The notes under the pieces are model-generated. The model was not told the origin of the DNA and ran no database searches. It saw nothing but the letters and a program-made list of their open reading frames with translations. Positions 15,514 to 23,662 of a stretch of 30,755 nt of DNA are shown piece after piece; positions within the stretch are counted from its first letter, which is position 1, and every line of letters begins with the position of its first letter. The stretch lies in contig CALCSS010000078.1 of assembly GCA_937893835.1 (NCBI GenBank), positions 1-30,755 of the forward strand, in the 5' to 3' direction. A program made the position numbers and the translations under genes. This stretch comes from an uncultured Fidelibacterota bacterium (GTDB lineage: Bacteria > Fidelibacterota > Marinisomatia > Marinisomatales > UBA1611).

Positions 15514-16762
15514 CCTTTCGCAGACCTTACGCGCTCTCTATTCTTTACAGAGACGTGGGATAAAAATGGGTCTTGAACACACGTTTAGCCTTTTAGAATT
15601 TTTAAAGAACCCACAAAATAATCTCAAAATAATTCATATAGCAGGGACCAATGGGAAAGGCTCAACTGCAGCTGTAATATATAGCGTACTTAAGGCACGA
15701 GGCTACAAAGTTGGTCTTTATACATCTCCACATCTAATAAGTTTCAGTGAACGAATAAGAGTCAATGGTCTGCCAATATCCGACCAAGAAATATTAAGAT
15801 TTATGAGAAAAATAGAACCGGCGATTAAAGATATTAAATCTACATTTTTTGAAGTTACAACTTCAATGGCCCTAAATCACTTCAATGACCACAATGTAGA
15901 TGTTGCAGTAATAGAGACGGGTCTCGGGGGGAGATTGGATTCTACAAATGTGGTTGATTCTTCCTTAACCGTTATGACACCTATATCAATCGATCATATT
16001 GATATACTTGGAAACACAATTGAAAAAATAGCCGTAGAAAAAGCAGGCATTATTAAAAAGAAAGTACCTTTAATTACGGCAATGCAACAAAAAACAGTTT
16101 TTGAAATTCTCAAAAAAACAGCGAATGAAAACGAATCTCCTTTTTATACCTCTACCAATCCAATAAATGTAGAAATAATGCCTGAGGGTACAAAATTCGA
16201 ACTTTCAAACAAAAAATTTATCACATCGATGATAGGAGAACATCAAGCAAGCAATGCTGCATTGGCAATTAATGCCTTAATACATTTTGATGATAAAATA
16301 CCATATGAAACTATATGTGAAGGAATTAACAATGTATGCTGGCCCGGTAGGCTCCAACCTGTCTCAGATAGAATATACTATGATGTTGCACATAATGAAG
16401 AAGGGATAAGGTCAGTACTGGGAACTCTAAAAACAATTTTTCCAGAATCTGAAATTTTCGGATTGTTCTGTCTCAAAGGAGATAAAGACATTGAGCATAT
16501 TGCCAAATATATCAATTCACAATTTAAAACCCTTTTTATAACAACCAGTAAAGATGGGCTATTGTTAAGGCCAAAGGAGTTATCTGAAAAATTAAATATA
16601 TTAGGGATTAATAATTTTCCTGTAGACTGCATCAGTATTGGAATAAATAAAATTAAAAAATTAATGAAACCAAAGGATATTACATTGATTTTTGGTACAC
16701 ATTACATTGCCAGTGAGGTTTTCTCTGAATTTGAAATATCTTTTGACTCAGGGGTAATTTAA
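15500..16762 (+). CDS. folC: Folylpolyglutamate synthase / dihydrofolate synthase
   Basis: This ATP-dependent ligase adds glutamate to dihydropteroate and/or folates. The 420-residue protein shows the Mur-ligase-like P-loop HIAGTNGKGSTAAV (K53), the folate loop YTSPHLISFSERIRVNG, IETGLGGRLDSTNVV, and the ISIDHIDILGNTIEKIAVEK region. The TTG start at 15500 overlaps the end of murI by 14 nt. I keep it because the family normally has LxxLQxxGIKxGL before the P-loop, and this is present (LYSLQRRGIKMGLEH). The internal ATG at residue 23 would lose it. Confidence 0.93.
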   Translation: MISTDLSQTLRALYSLQRRGIKMGLEHTFSLLEFLKNPQNNLKIIHIAGTNGKGSTAAVIYSVLKARGYKVGLYTSPHLISFSERIRVNGLPISDQEILRFMRKIEPAIKDIKSTFFEVTTSMALNHFNDHNVDVAVIETGLGGRLDSTNVVDSSLTVMTPISIDHIDILGNTIEKIAVEKAGIIKKKVPLITAMQQKTVFEILKKTANENESPFYTSTNPINVEIMPEGTKFELSNKKFITSMIGEHQASNAALAINALIHFDDKIPYETICEGINNVCWPGRLQPVSDRIYYDVAHNEEGIRSVLGTLKTIFPESEIFGLFCLKGDKDIEHIAKYINSQFKTLFITTSKDGLLLRPKELSEKLNILGINNFPVDCISIGINKIKKLMKPKDITLIFGTHYIASEVFSEFEISFDSGVI

Positions 16763-16773
16763 TGTAAGTTTAA

Positions 16774-16797
16774 TCTGCTCAGGTATACCTACAGAGC
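16774..16797. promoter_or_regulatory. Palindrome AGGTATACCT in the spacer before rho
   Basis: AGGTATACCT (16781-16790) is a perfect 10-bp palindrome, flanked by GCTC (16777-16780) and GAGC (16794-16797). It could be an operator for a dimeric regulator or a small hairpin in a rho leader. It lacks a T-run, so it does not look like a terminator of folC. Confidence 0.3.
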
Positions 16798-16842
16798 TTT
16801 AAATTTTATTTTCCAGTAATTATATATACGAGTTTGAAATAT

Positions 16843-18093
16843 ATGAATCTTAATGAATTACAATCACTGAATATTCGAGAACTTAACGAATTGGCCCAAA
16901 AACTATCCATTGATGGCGGTGTTGCCGGGCTTAACAAGCAAGAGCTCATCGTAAAAATATTAGAAACTCATGCGAAAAAAGACAATTCTTTTTCTGCTCG
17001 AGGTGTTTTGGAGGTAATGCAAGATGGCTATGGCTTTCTTCGTTCACCTGATTATAATTATATGCCAGGCCCAGATGATATCTACGTGAGCCCCTCTCAG
17101 ATCAAACGATTTGGCATGAAGACAGGTCATCTAATTGAGGGTCAGATTCGACCTCCGAAATCAAAAGAACGTTTTTATGCTTTATTAAAGGTTGAAACGG
17201 TCAATGAGAAGCCAGTAGAAAAATTAAAGGATATAATCCTATTTGATAATTTCACTCCGCTCTACCCAGAGGAAAAATTTAATTTAGAGACAAAGTCAAC
17301 TGACCTATCGATGCGGATCATGGATTTGATATCTCCGATTGGGAAAGGTCAAAGGGGGCTGATTGTTGCTCAACCAAAAACAGGTAAGACCATTTTGCTC
17401 CAAAAACTGGCAAACTCTATAAGCAGCAATCATCCTGAGACAAAAAGAATTGTTCTTTTGATAGATGAAAGGCCTGAGGAAGTTACGGATATGAAGAGAA
17501 ATGTAGACGCCGAAGTTATAAGCTCTACATTTGATGAGCCACCAGAGCGCCATGTATCTGTCGCAGATATGGTATTACAAAAAGCTAAGCGAATGGTTGA
17601 GTATGGTGATGATGTGGTTATTCTACTCGATAGCATAACGCGACTCGCGAGAGCCCACAACGCTGTCATACCCCACAGTGGGAAGATCTTATCTGGTGGG
17701 GTTGATTTTAATGCACTAAAAAAACCAAAACAATTTTTTGGTGCAGCGAGGAATACCGAAGAAGGCGGCAGTCTTACAATTGTATCTACAGCCCTGATTG
17801 ATACTGGTAGTAGAGCTGATGAGGTTATTTTTGAAGAATTCAAGGGTACGGGAAATATGGAGTTGGCATTAGATAGAAGATTAAGCGACCGTAGAATGTA
17901 CCCAGCCTTTGATATCATACGCTCGGGAACACGCAAAGAAGAATTATTGTTAAGTCGTATTGAACTAAGTAGGATGTGGATACTTCGTAAACTACTTAAT
18001 GATATGAAAGTTGAAGAGGCAATGGAATTCATGCAGAGTAGAATGAAACGAACAAAAAACAACAAAGAATTTTTAGATACAATGAGTAAATAG
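16843..18093 (+). CDS. rho: Transcription termination factor Rho
   Basis: Rho is the hexameric RNA helicase that ends transcription at C-rich untranslated RNA. I start at the ATG at 16843 (MNLNELQSLNIRELNELAQK); the TTG at 16834 is in frame. Domains are an N-terminal Rho_N helix bundle, a cold-shock-like RNA-binding domain (VMQDGYGFLRSPDYNYMPGP, then DDIYVSPSQIKRFGMKTGH), and a RecA-like ATPase with Walker A K182 in AQPKTGKT, the arginine-rich GAARNTEEGGSLTIVSTALI stretch and FKGTGNMELALDRRLSDRR. At 416 residues it has no large N-terminal insertion. No Shine-Dalgarno is visible. The Cas6-like gene follows after 18 nt, so they should be co-transcribed. Confidence 0.97.
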   Translation: MNLNELQSLNIRELNELAQKLSIDGGVAGLNKQELIVKILETHAKKDNSFSARGVLEVMQDGYGFLRSPDYNYMPGPDDIYVSPSQIKRFGMKTGHLIEGQIRPPKSKERFYALLKVETVNEKPVEKLKDIILFDNFTPLYPEEKFNLETKSTDLSMRIMDLISPIGKGQRGLIVAQPKTGKTILLQKLANSISSNHPETKRIVLLIDERPEEVTDMKRNVDAEVISSTFDEPPERHVSVADMVLQKAKRMVEYGDDVVILLDSITRLARAHNAVIPHSGKILSGGVDFNALKKPKQFFGAARNTEEGGSLTIVSTALIDTGSRADEVIFEEFKGTGNMELALDRRLSDRRMYPAFDIIRSGTRKEELLLSRIELSRMWILRKLLNDMKVEEAMEFMQSRMKRTKNNKEFLDTMSK

Positions 18094-18111
18094 TATCTAT
18101 GCTATAATATT

Positions 18112-19197
18112 ATGGGTGATAGTTTTCCTGATATAAAATCAGTGGTAGTTAGGGTTATCACGAATAAACCTGTTCGTAAGACTCCTTATCAGGTCAAAGG
18201 GGTCTTTATGCGTCAGTATCCGGACGAAGACATCATACCCATGCTTGACGGCTCCTATCGCGACCGGTACCTTTACCCTAGAGTGCAGGTTAAGATATTA
18301 AATGAGCAGATCTACCTTATTGGAATACATGAAGGTGTTGATTCTGTGATGAGTCTTTATGAAAAGCTCGAGTCACTTGATTTTGGAAATATTACATTTG
18401 ATATTGAAGATTGTGATGTAGAAACCGCCAACAATCAATTCACTCCATCCGATCAACTGGTTCACTATCGATTCATCACACCTTGGGTTGCCCTTAATCA
18501 TATGACAGGTGGCAAATATAAATTTTTAACAAACCAAGAAAAACCCTCGTATTTAAATAAGTTATTAGGACAAAATATTATCTTTTTGGCTAACGAGGTT
18601 GGGATAAGCTTAAAAGATGATATATTAACAAAAGTAAAAGTATCAAGTTTATTCCCCAAGCCAGTTGATGATAATAAATGGGGTGCGTTCATGGGCGAAT
18701 TCAAAACAAACTTTATACTACCAAACTATATTGGGGTGGGGAATGGCATTACGCGGGGTTTTGGTACTGTATATGGAGCATTAAATACAGACTCCATCCC
18801 ATTTGATAAAAAAACCATTAAAAAAGATTCAAAAGAGGACACAGAAGATTTTGATGATACTGAAGGCGTAGACAGCATATCTGCCTCTGATGTTCCCAAA
18901 CCAAAAAGAAAAAGATATGTAAAATCAAAAAAGAAAAGGTTTGACTCTAAAGACAAACAGGGTGGTTCAAAAAAACCTCACCGGAAAAAGAAAAAATTCT
19001 CAAATAAGAATCGGAGAAAGTCAAAAGAGCACTACAATAAACCCAAACGTAAAACTCCAAGGCACGGGCATGTGATTAATGAAGATTTTGATATTGAACA
19101 CGATGGTGGCAATGTTAGAAATAAATCAAGTTCTGATCAAATTGATGAGCAAAGATTTAACACAGAAAAACATCATAAGAAGCAGCATAAATTTTGA
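18112..19197 (+). CDS. Stand-alone Cas6b-like RAMP protein with lysine-rich tail
   Basis: Residues 1-225 resemble the Cas6b family of CRISPR RNA-processing RAMP proteins. An N-terminal ferredoxin-like part contains QVKGVFMRQYP and YLYPRVQVKILN (54-64), followed by IGIHEG. The central HYRFITPWVALN (118-129) precedes a C-terminal part with LGQNIIFLANEVG and GAFMGEFKTNFILPNYIGVG. The glycine-rich loop GVGNGITRGFGTVYG (208-222) is the hallmark of the fold. From memory, Cas6b proteins carry a His pair just before the YPxVQ strand; here that position reads MLDGSYRDR, so cleavage activity may be lost. Residues about 236-260 are acidic and 262-361 are Lys/Arg-rich and disordered. No CRISPR array or other cas gene is in the window. 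It follows rho by 18 nt and overlaps aspC by 4 nt (TTGA). Confidence 0.7.
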   Translation: MGDSFPDIKSVVVRVITNKPVRKTPYQVKGVFMRQYPDEDIIPMLDGSYRDRYLYPRVQVKILNEQIYLIGIHEGVDSVMSLYEKLESLDFGNITFDIEDCDVETANNQFTPSDQLVHYRFITPWVALNHMTGGKYKFLTNQEKPSYLNKLLGQNIIFLANEVGISLKDDILTKVKVSSLFPKPVDDNKWGAFMGEFKTNFILPNYIGVGNGITRGFGTVYGALNTDSIPFDKKTIKKDSKEDTEDFDDTEGVDSISASDVPKPKRKRYVKSKKKRFDSKDKQGGSKKPHRKKKKFSNKNRRKSKEHYNKPKRKTPRHGHVINEDFDIEHDGGNVRNKSSSDQIDEQRFNTEKHHKKQHKF

Positions 19198-20396
19198 ATT
19201 ATAAACTCGCAGATAGAGTAAATAAGATTCAGCCCTCATTTACTTTGCAGATGGCAACGATCGCTGCTGAAATGAGAGCACGAGGTGAGGATGTGATCAA
19301 TTTTTCAGTTGGTGAGCCCGATTTTAATACTCCTAGGCACATAATCAATGCTGGTAAAGAGGCCATGGACCAAGGTTATACAAAATATACTGCAGGTCCT
19401 GGAATGATTGAATTTAGAGAAGCAATTTGCGATAAACTGAAACGAGAGAATGGTATTGACTTTACAAAACAAAATATTCTGGTCTCTAATGGTGAAAAGC
19501 AAAGTCTTTCTATCGCGTGCCAAGCCCTGTTTGGCAAAGGCGACAAGGTTCTCGTCTTCCGGCCATATTGGGTATCGTTTCCCGAGTTTATACACCTTGC
19601 TGATGCAGAGCCATTATTGATCAATACTGTCGATAAAAACAACTTTGAACCTGACTTTGAAGACCTACTATCTAAAGACCTTAAGAATGTGAAGGGTCTA
19701 ATAATGAATTCACCATCTAATCCAACTGGAGGGATCTGGAGAGAAGAGGCAATTGTTAGGATATTAAAAATAGCAAAAGAAAACAATTGGACCATCATAT
19801 CAGATGAGTGTTACGAACGTTTAGTGTATGATGATGAATTTATTAGTACGGAAAAAATTAACAGAGACCACAACATAAATACCACCGTTATCACCTGTCT
19901 AAGTCTATCAAAGACCTATGCAATGACAGGTTGGAGAATAGGATATTCAGCGGGCCCACGTGAAATAATAAAAGCAATGGCAAAAATACAAGGACAGGCA
20001 ACCTCATGCGCTAATTCAATTGGGCAAAAAGCAGGCATAGAGGCACTGACAGGGAGTCAACAATGTGTTGATGAAATGAAGACAGCCTTTAAAAAGAGAA
20101 GGAATCTTATTGTAGGATTATTGAATGAATTACCTGATGTATCCTGCGCTATACCTGGTGGTGCATTTTATGCTTTTCCAAACCTTGGAAAATATATTGG
20201 GAAGAAAGGAAATGGAAAGTTATTGAAAGACACTTTTGATATTTCAGAGTATATTCTAGAGTCTGCAAAGGTTGTTACCGTACCAGGAGACGGATTTGGA
20301 GCACCTGGTCACATCCGATTCTCGTATGCAACTGATAGTGAGACCATAAAGGAAGGTATTGAAAGAGTTAAATCAGCTCTAGAAGGTATTGTTTAA
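19194..20396 (+). CDS. aspC: PLP-dependent class I aminotransferase, aspartate aminotransferase-like
   Basis: This enzyme transfers an amino group between aspartate (or a related amino acid) and 2-oxoglutarate using pyridoxal phosphate. The 400-residue protein shows INFSVGEPDFNTPRHI, YTKYTAGPGMIEFREAI, NSPSNPTGGIW, SDECYERLVYDD, and the PLP lysine K240 in SLSKTYAMTGWRIGY. The C-terminal PGDGFGAPGHIRFSYA carries the substrate-binding Arg. This fits subgroup I-beta aspartate aminotransferases. It starts at a TTG whose last bases overlap the Cas6-like stop (TTGA), implying coupled translation. The exact substrate could also be an aromatic or prephenate-type amino acid. Confidence 0.92.
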   Translation: MNYKLADRVNKIQPSFTLQMATIAAEMRARGEDVINFSVGEPDFNTPRHIINAGKEAMDQGYTKYTAGPGMIEFREAICDKLKRENGIDFTKQNILVSNGEKQSLSIACQALFGKGDKVLVFRPYWVSFPEFIHLADAEPLLINTVDKNNFEPDFEDLLSKDLKNVKGLIMNSPSNPTGGIWREEAIVRILKIAKENNWTIISDECYERLVYDDEFISTEKINRDHNINTTVITCLSLSKTYAMTGWRIGYSAGPREIIKAMAKIQGQATSCANSIGQKAGIEALTGSQQCVDEMKTAFKKRRNLIVGLLNELPDVSCAIPGGAFYAFPNLGKYIGKKGNGKLLKDTFDISEYILESAKVVTVPGDGFGAPGHIRFSYATDSETIKEGIERVKSALEGIV

Positions 20397-20398
20397 TT

Positions 20399-20403
20399 AG
20401 GAG
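20399..20403 (+). promoter_or_regulatory. Shine-Dalgarno of rpmE2
   Basis: AGGAG lies 6 nt before the ATG at 20410. It is one of the few clear ribosome-binding sites in the window and marks a highly expressed ribosomal protein gene. Confidence 0.75.
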
Positions 20404-20409
20404 AAAATT

Positions 20410-20658
20410 ATGAAACAGGATACACATCCAAAAAATTATCGATTGGTAGTATTTAAAGATACATCATGTGATTATGCTTTTTTAACAAAATCCACAGTTG
20501 AGACAAAAGAGACCACCAAGTGGGATGATGGTAATGAGTATCCACTGTGCAAGATAGAGATTTCCAACAAGTCTCATCCTTTTTTCACAGGTCGTCAAAA
20601 TCTTGTGGATACTGCAGGTCGCATAGAAAAATTCAATAAGAAATACGGTCGTAAATAG
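20410..20658 (+). CDS. rpmE2: Ribosomal protein bL31, type B (zinc-independent)
   Basis: This large-subunit ribosomal protein has 82 residues with the type B layout: MKQDTHPKNYRLVVFKDTSC, FLTKSTVETKETTKWDDGNE, then SHPFFTGRQNLVDTAGRIEK and a basic C-terminus FNKKYGRK. The zinc-binding CxxC pairs of type A bL31 are absent; only single cysteines remain (C20, C47). It is preceded by a clear Shine-Dalgarno and followed by a strong intrinsic terminator, so it ends the rho operon. Confidence 0.96.
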   Translation: MKQDTHPKNYRLVVFKDTSCDYAFLTKSTVETKETTKWDDGNEYPLCKIEISNKSHPFFTGRQNLVDTAGRIEKFNKKYGRK

Positions 20659-20672
20659 ATAAAAAAATATAG

Positions 20673-20719
20673 TAGGCCCTGCAAATAGTAATGATACTAT
20701 GGCACGGGCCTATTTTTTT
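20673..20719 (+). terminator. Strong intrinsic terminator after rpmE2
   Basis: TAGGCCCTGC (20673-20682) pairs with GCA-c-GGGCCTA (20702-20712, one bulged C). An upper stem ATAGTA (20685-20690) pairs with TACTAT (20695-20700) around a 4-nt loop. Seven T follow at 20713-20719. A run of seven A lies on the other side, so it may also work in reverse. Confidence 0.92.
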
Positions 20720-20746
20720 ATGAAGAAGAGTCTATTAATTATAACT

Positions 20747-21676
20747 ATGAAGCCATCCATATTGGTAGGCGGACAGGCTGTCATTGAGGGTGTTATGATG
20801 CGCGTACCGGGGTCCTATGCAACAGCTGTACGTGACCCAAATGGGGAAATTCATATACAAAAGAAAGATTTCATATCTATTACAGAGACATCATCCTTTT
20901 GGAAGAGACCAATATTCCGCGGAATTGCCTCATTATATGAATCAATGAAAATGGGAATGAGAACATTGAACTATTCTGCTGACATAGCTATGCCAGAAGA
21001 GGAACCCCAAAGTAAGGTCGGCGAGTTTTTTTCTACATTATTTGCAATAGCCCTGGCCATTTCTTTATTTATGATTGCGCCAATGTGGATCACCACCACA
21101 ATAATGGATATTGAAAAAGACGCACTATGGTTTAACCTGGTCTCTGGATTGTTTCGCATTCTATTTTTTATTGTTTACCTTCTTCTTATTTCTTTATTAA
21201 ATGATGTTAAAAGATTATTTCAGTATCATGGAGCAGAACATAGAGTAGTATATAATTTTGAATCTGGAAAGGATGTAAACATCAAAAATGCCCAATCCTT
21301 TCCTACACAGCACCCAAGGTGTGGAACAAGTTTTCTATTCATTGTGCTGCTATCTGCAATTCTTGTCTTTGCATTTGTTGATACTTTGATAATATCGGCT
21401 CTTGGAACAATCTCTCTTCCATTAAGATTATTATTTCACCTTCCGCTGATTCCAATTGTATCTGGAATTGGATATGAATTAATCAAACTCTCTTCAAGAA
21501 AGGACTCATTGTTCTTCACGTTGTTGAAAAAGCCTGGACTTTGGCTTCAAAACATAACCACAAAAAACCCTGAAGATGAAATGGTTGAGGTTTCGATCAA
21601 GGCACTGGAAGAGGCCTTTGGTGATCAATATGAACATATGGTAGGTAGAGAGTATACTGCTGAGGCGATAGGTTGA
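20747..21676 (+). CDS. yqhQ: YqhQ-like DUF1385 membrane protein
   Basis: This is a DUF1385 protein of unknown biochemical function, placed next to prfA and prmC as in many bacteria. I start at the ATG at 20747 (MKPSILVGGQAVIEGVMMRV). The longer reading from 20699 would run through the terminator hairpin and add residues not expected in the family. The family signatures are GGQAVIEGVMMR near the start, FRGIASLYESMKMGMRTL, and FQYHGAEHRVVYNFESGKDV with TQHPRCGTSFLFIV. Four hydrophobic helices lie in two pairs around the HGAEH segment. The stop overlaps the prfA TTG (TTGA). Confidence 0.88.
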   Translation: MKPSILVGGQAVIEGVMMRVPGSYATAVRDPNGEIHIQKKDFISITETSSFWKRPIFRGIASLYESMKMGMRTLNYSADIAMPEEEPQSKVGEFFSTLFAIALAISLFMIAPMWITTTIMDIEKDALWFNLVSGLFRILFFIVYLLLISLLNDVKRLFQYHGAEHRVVYNFESGKDVNIKNAQSFPTQHPRCGTSFLFIVLLSAILVFAFVDTLIISALGTISLPLRLLFHLPLIPIVSGIGYELIKLSSRKDSLFFTLLKKPGLWLQNITTKNPEDEMVEVSIKALEEAFGDQYEHMVGREYTAEAIG

Positions 21677-22740
21677 GGGAAAAAATTCAGAACATTATAG
21701 AGAAACATGCTCATCTATCCGAGAAGATGGCGGATCCAGAGATATTTAATGATCAACAAAAATTGACTGCGATAGCCAAAGAACACAGTTCAATGGAGGG
21801 CGTTGTTAGTGTTGGGAAGGATTATATCTCTGTCTTACAAGACATTGATGATGATCGGTTGATATTAGATGGTGATGATTCAGAATTAAAGCAGATCGCT
21901 CAAGAAGAATTAATCGAACTCGAGTCTCGAAAGTCAGTACTTGAGGAGGAATTAAAGGTGTTGTTATTGCCCCGAGATCCAAATGATAATAAAAACCTAA
22001 TACTAGAGATTAGAGCAGGTACTGGAGGCGATGAGGCCGCCTTATTTGCGGCTGATCTATTTCGTGTCTATACTCGATATGCTGAACGGAAGAATTGGAA
22101 GTATAAGGTAATGGACTCTTCTGAAACAGGAATTGGAGGTATAAAGGAAGCCATTGTCTCAATACAGGGGAAAGGAGCATTTGGAATGCTCAAATATGAG
22201 AGTGGTGTACACAGAGTACAGCGGGTGCCGAAGACCGAGACAAGTGGACGGGTACACACCTCTGCTGCTACAATTGCCGTGCTTCCTGAAGCAGAGGATG
22301 TTGATATAGATGTCAATGATTCTGATTTAAAGATCGACACTTATCGAGCCAGTGGTGCTGGAGGACAACATGTCAATAAGACCGAATCTGCGATTCGTAT
22401 TACCCATATTCCTACAGGTCTAGTTGTAACTTGTCAGGATGAATCTTCCCAACATAAAAATAGAGCAGCTGCTCTCAAGGTCCTTAAATCAAGATTATTG
22501 GCAGCTGAGCAGGAAAAAGTTGCAGCAGAACGGGCTGCCGAAAGAAGGAGTTTGGTATCAACTGGTGATCGCTCCGCCAAGATAAGGACATATAATTTTT
22601 CTCAAGGGAGGGTCACTGACCACAGGATCAATTTTACATCTTATAGATTAAATGAGGTCTTAGATGGAGATATCACAGAGATAATTGAAAAATTAAAGAT
22701 TGCAGAACAACAAGAAATCATGGCCTCTGATATATCATAA
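21673..22740 (+). CDS. prfA: Peptide chain release factor 1
   Basis: RF1 recognises UAA and UAG and triggers peptide release. The 355-residue protein has the catalytic GGQ at 230-232 (SGAGGQHVNKTESAIRITH) and the stop-codon-reading P-x-T tripeptide in HRVQRVPKTETSGRVHTSAA. RF2 would have SPF instead. It starts at a TTG whose bases overlap the yqhQ stop. prmC, which methylates this GGQ glutamine, starts 44 nt downstream. Confidence 0.97.
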   Translation: MREKIQNIIEKHAHLSEKMADPEIFNDQQKLTAIAKEHSSMEGVVSVGKDYISVLQDIDDDRLILDGDDSELKQIAQEELIELESRKSVLEEELKVLLLPRDPNDNKNLILEIRAGTGGDEAALFAADLFRVYTRYAERKNWKYKVMDSSETGIGGIKEAIVSIQGKGAFGMLKYESGVHRVQRVPKTETSGRVHTSAATIAVLPEAEDVDIDVNDSDLKIDTYRASGAGGQHVNKTESAIRITHIPTGLVVTCQDESSQHKNRAAALKVLKSRLLAAEQEKVAAERAAERRSLVSTGDRSAKIRTYNFSQGRVTDHRINFTSYRLNEVLDGDITEIIEKLKIAEQQEIMASDIS

Positions 22741-22784
22741 AACACTATTTAAATAATTGATTCTTTTAATCTTTTCAATACCAA

Positions 22785-23639
22785 ATGTCTAAAACTTGGC
22801 GCATTATTGATCTGATTCATTGGTCAGAATCCTATTTTAAAGAAAAAGAATTTAACAACCCTAGATTCGAAATAGAGTGGCTCCTTTGCTCCTTGCTTGA
22901 ATGTAGTAGGCTTGATCTATATATGAGGTTTGATGAACCTCTATCGAAATCACAATTATCATCTCTTCGTAAATGGGTTAAAAGACGATTAAAAAAAGAA
23001 CCACTACAATACATTACAGGTTCATGTGATTTTTATGGTAGGCAATTTATCGTAAATCCTGATGTTCTCATACCAAGACCTGAGACAGAGAGATTGATAG
23101 ACGAGGCAATTAAATGCATACAGAACATTAAATCTCCTAAAATTCTTGATATAGGAACGGGGTCGGGTTGTATTGCAATAACTATGGCCATGGAAAGGAG
23201 TGATGCCCATGTGTTGGGGATAGATAATTCTGAAGAATCCCTATGTGTTGCAAAAAAGAATAGTTCAATATTAAATGCGAATAATTTATTCTTTGAAAAA
23301 ATGGATATCCAAAAAACAACTCCAGAAGATAAATTTGATCTTATTGTGTCCAACCCCCCCTATGTATCAAAAAAAGAAATGGCTACCTTAATGACGGATG
23401 TTAAAGATTTTGAACCTGACGTTGCCTTAACTGACTTTGATGATGGTCTTACATTCTACAGGCGATTTACTGATATTTTACCAACCATTTTAAGTGATGG
23501 TTCCTCAATGGTCTTGGAAGTAGGGTTGGGAAAGCATCCAAAACAAGCGGCTTCTATTTTCAAAGAAGCTGGCTACTCAGACCTTGATATTATTAGTGAT
23601 TATAATGGCGATCAAAGAGTCTTGATCATTAGAACGTAA
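22785..23639 (+). CDS. prmC: Release factor glutamine methyltransferase
   Basis: This enzyme methylates the GGQ glutamine of release factors using S-adenosylmethionine. The 284-residue protein has an N-terminal helical domain ending in KEPLQYITGSCDFYGRQF, the SAM-binding motif ILDIGTGSGCIAITMA, and the catalytic N190-P-P-Y193 in FDLIVSNPPYVSK. It sits directly after its substrate gene prfA, the usual arrangement. Confidence 0.96.
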   Translation: MSKTWRIIDLIHWSESYFKEKEFNNPRFEIEWLLCSLLECSRLDLYMRFDEPLSKSQLSSLRKWVKRRLKKEPLQYITGSCDFYGRQFIVNPDVLIPRPETERLIDEAIKCIQNIKSPKILDIGTGSGCIAITMAMERSDAHVLGIDNSEESLCVAKKNSSILNANNLFFEKMDIQKTTPEDKFDLIVSNPPYVSKKEMATLMTDVKDFEPDVALTDFDDGLTFYRRFTDILPTILSDGSSMVLEVGLGKHPKQAASIFKEAGYSDLDIISDYNGDQRVLIIRT

Positions 23640-23662
23640 AACAGGTTAGGTTTCTAGGCTAA

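Noticed and set aside
17430..18065. A 211-codon open frame antisense to rho
   Set aside because: The composition (Ser- and Leu-rich, no recognisable motif) is typical of the antisense of a conserved gene, and rho is certain on the other strand.
18103..18108. TATAAT just before the Cas6-like gene
   Set aside because: Transcription would start at or inside the first codon, and no -35 is visible. Co-transcription with rho is simpler.
18112..19197. CRISPR array near the Cas6-like gene
   Set aside because: I looked for regularly spaced direct repeats of about 25-40 nt in the intergenic gaps and found none. Gaps near this gene are 18 nt or overlaps, so an array cannot fit.
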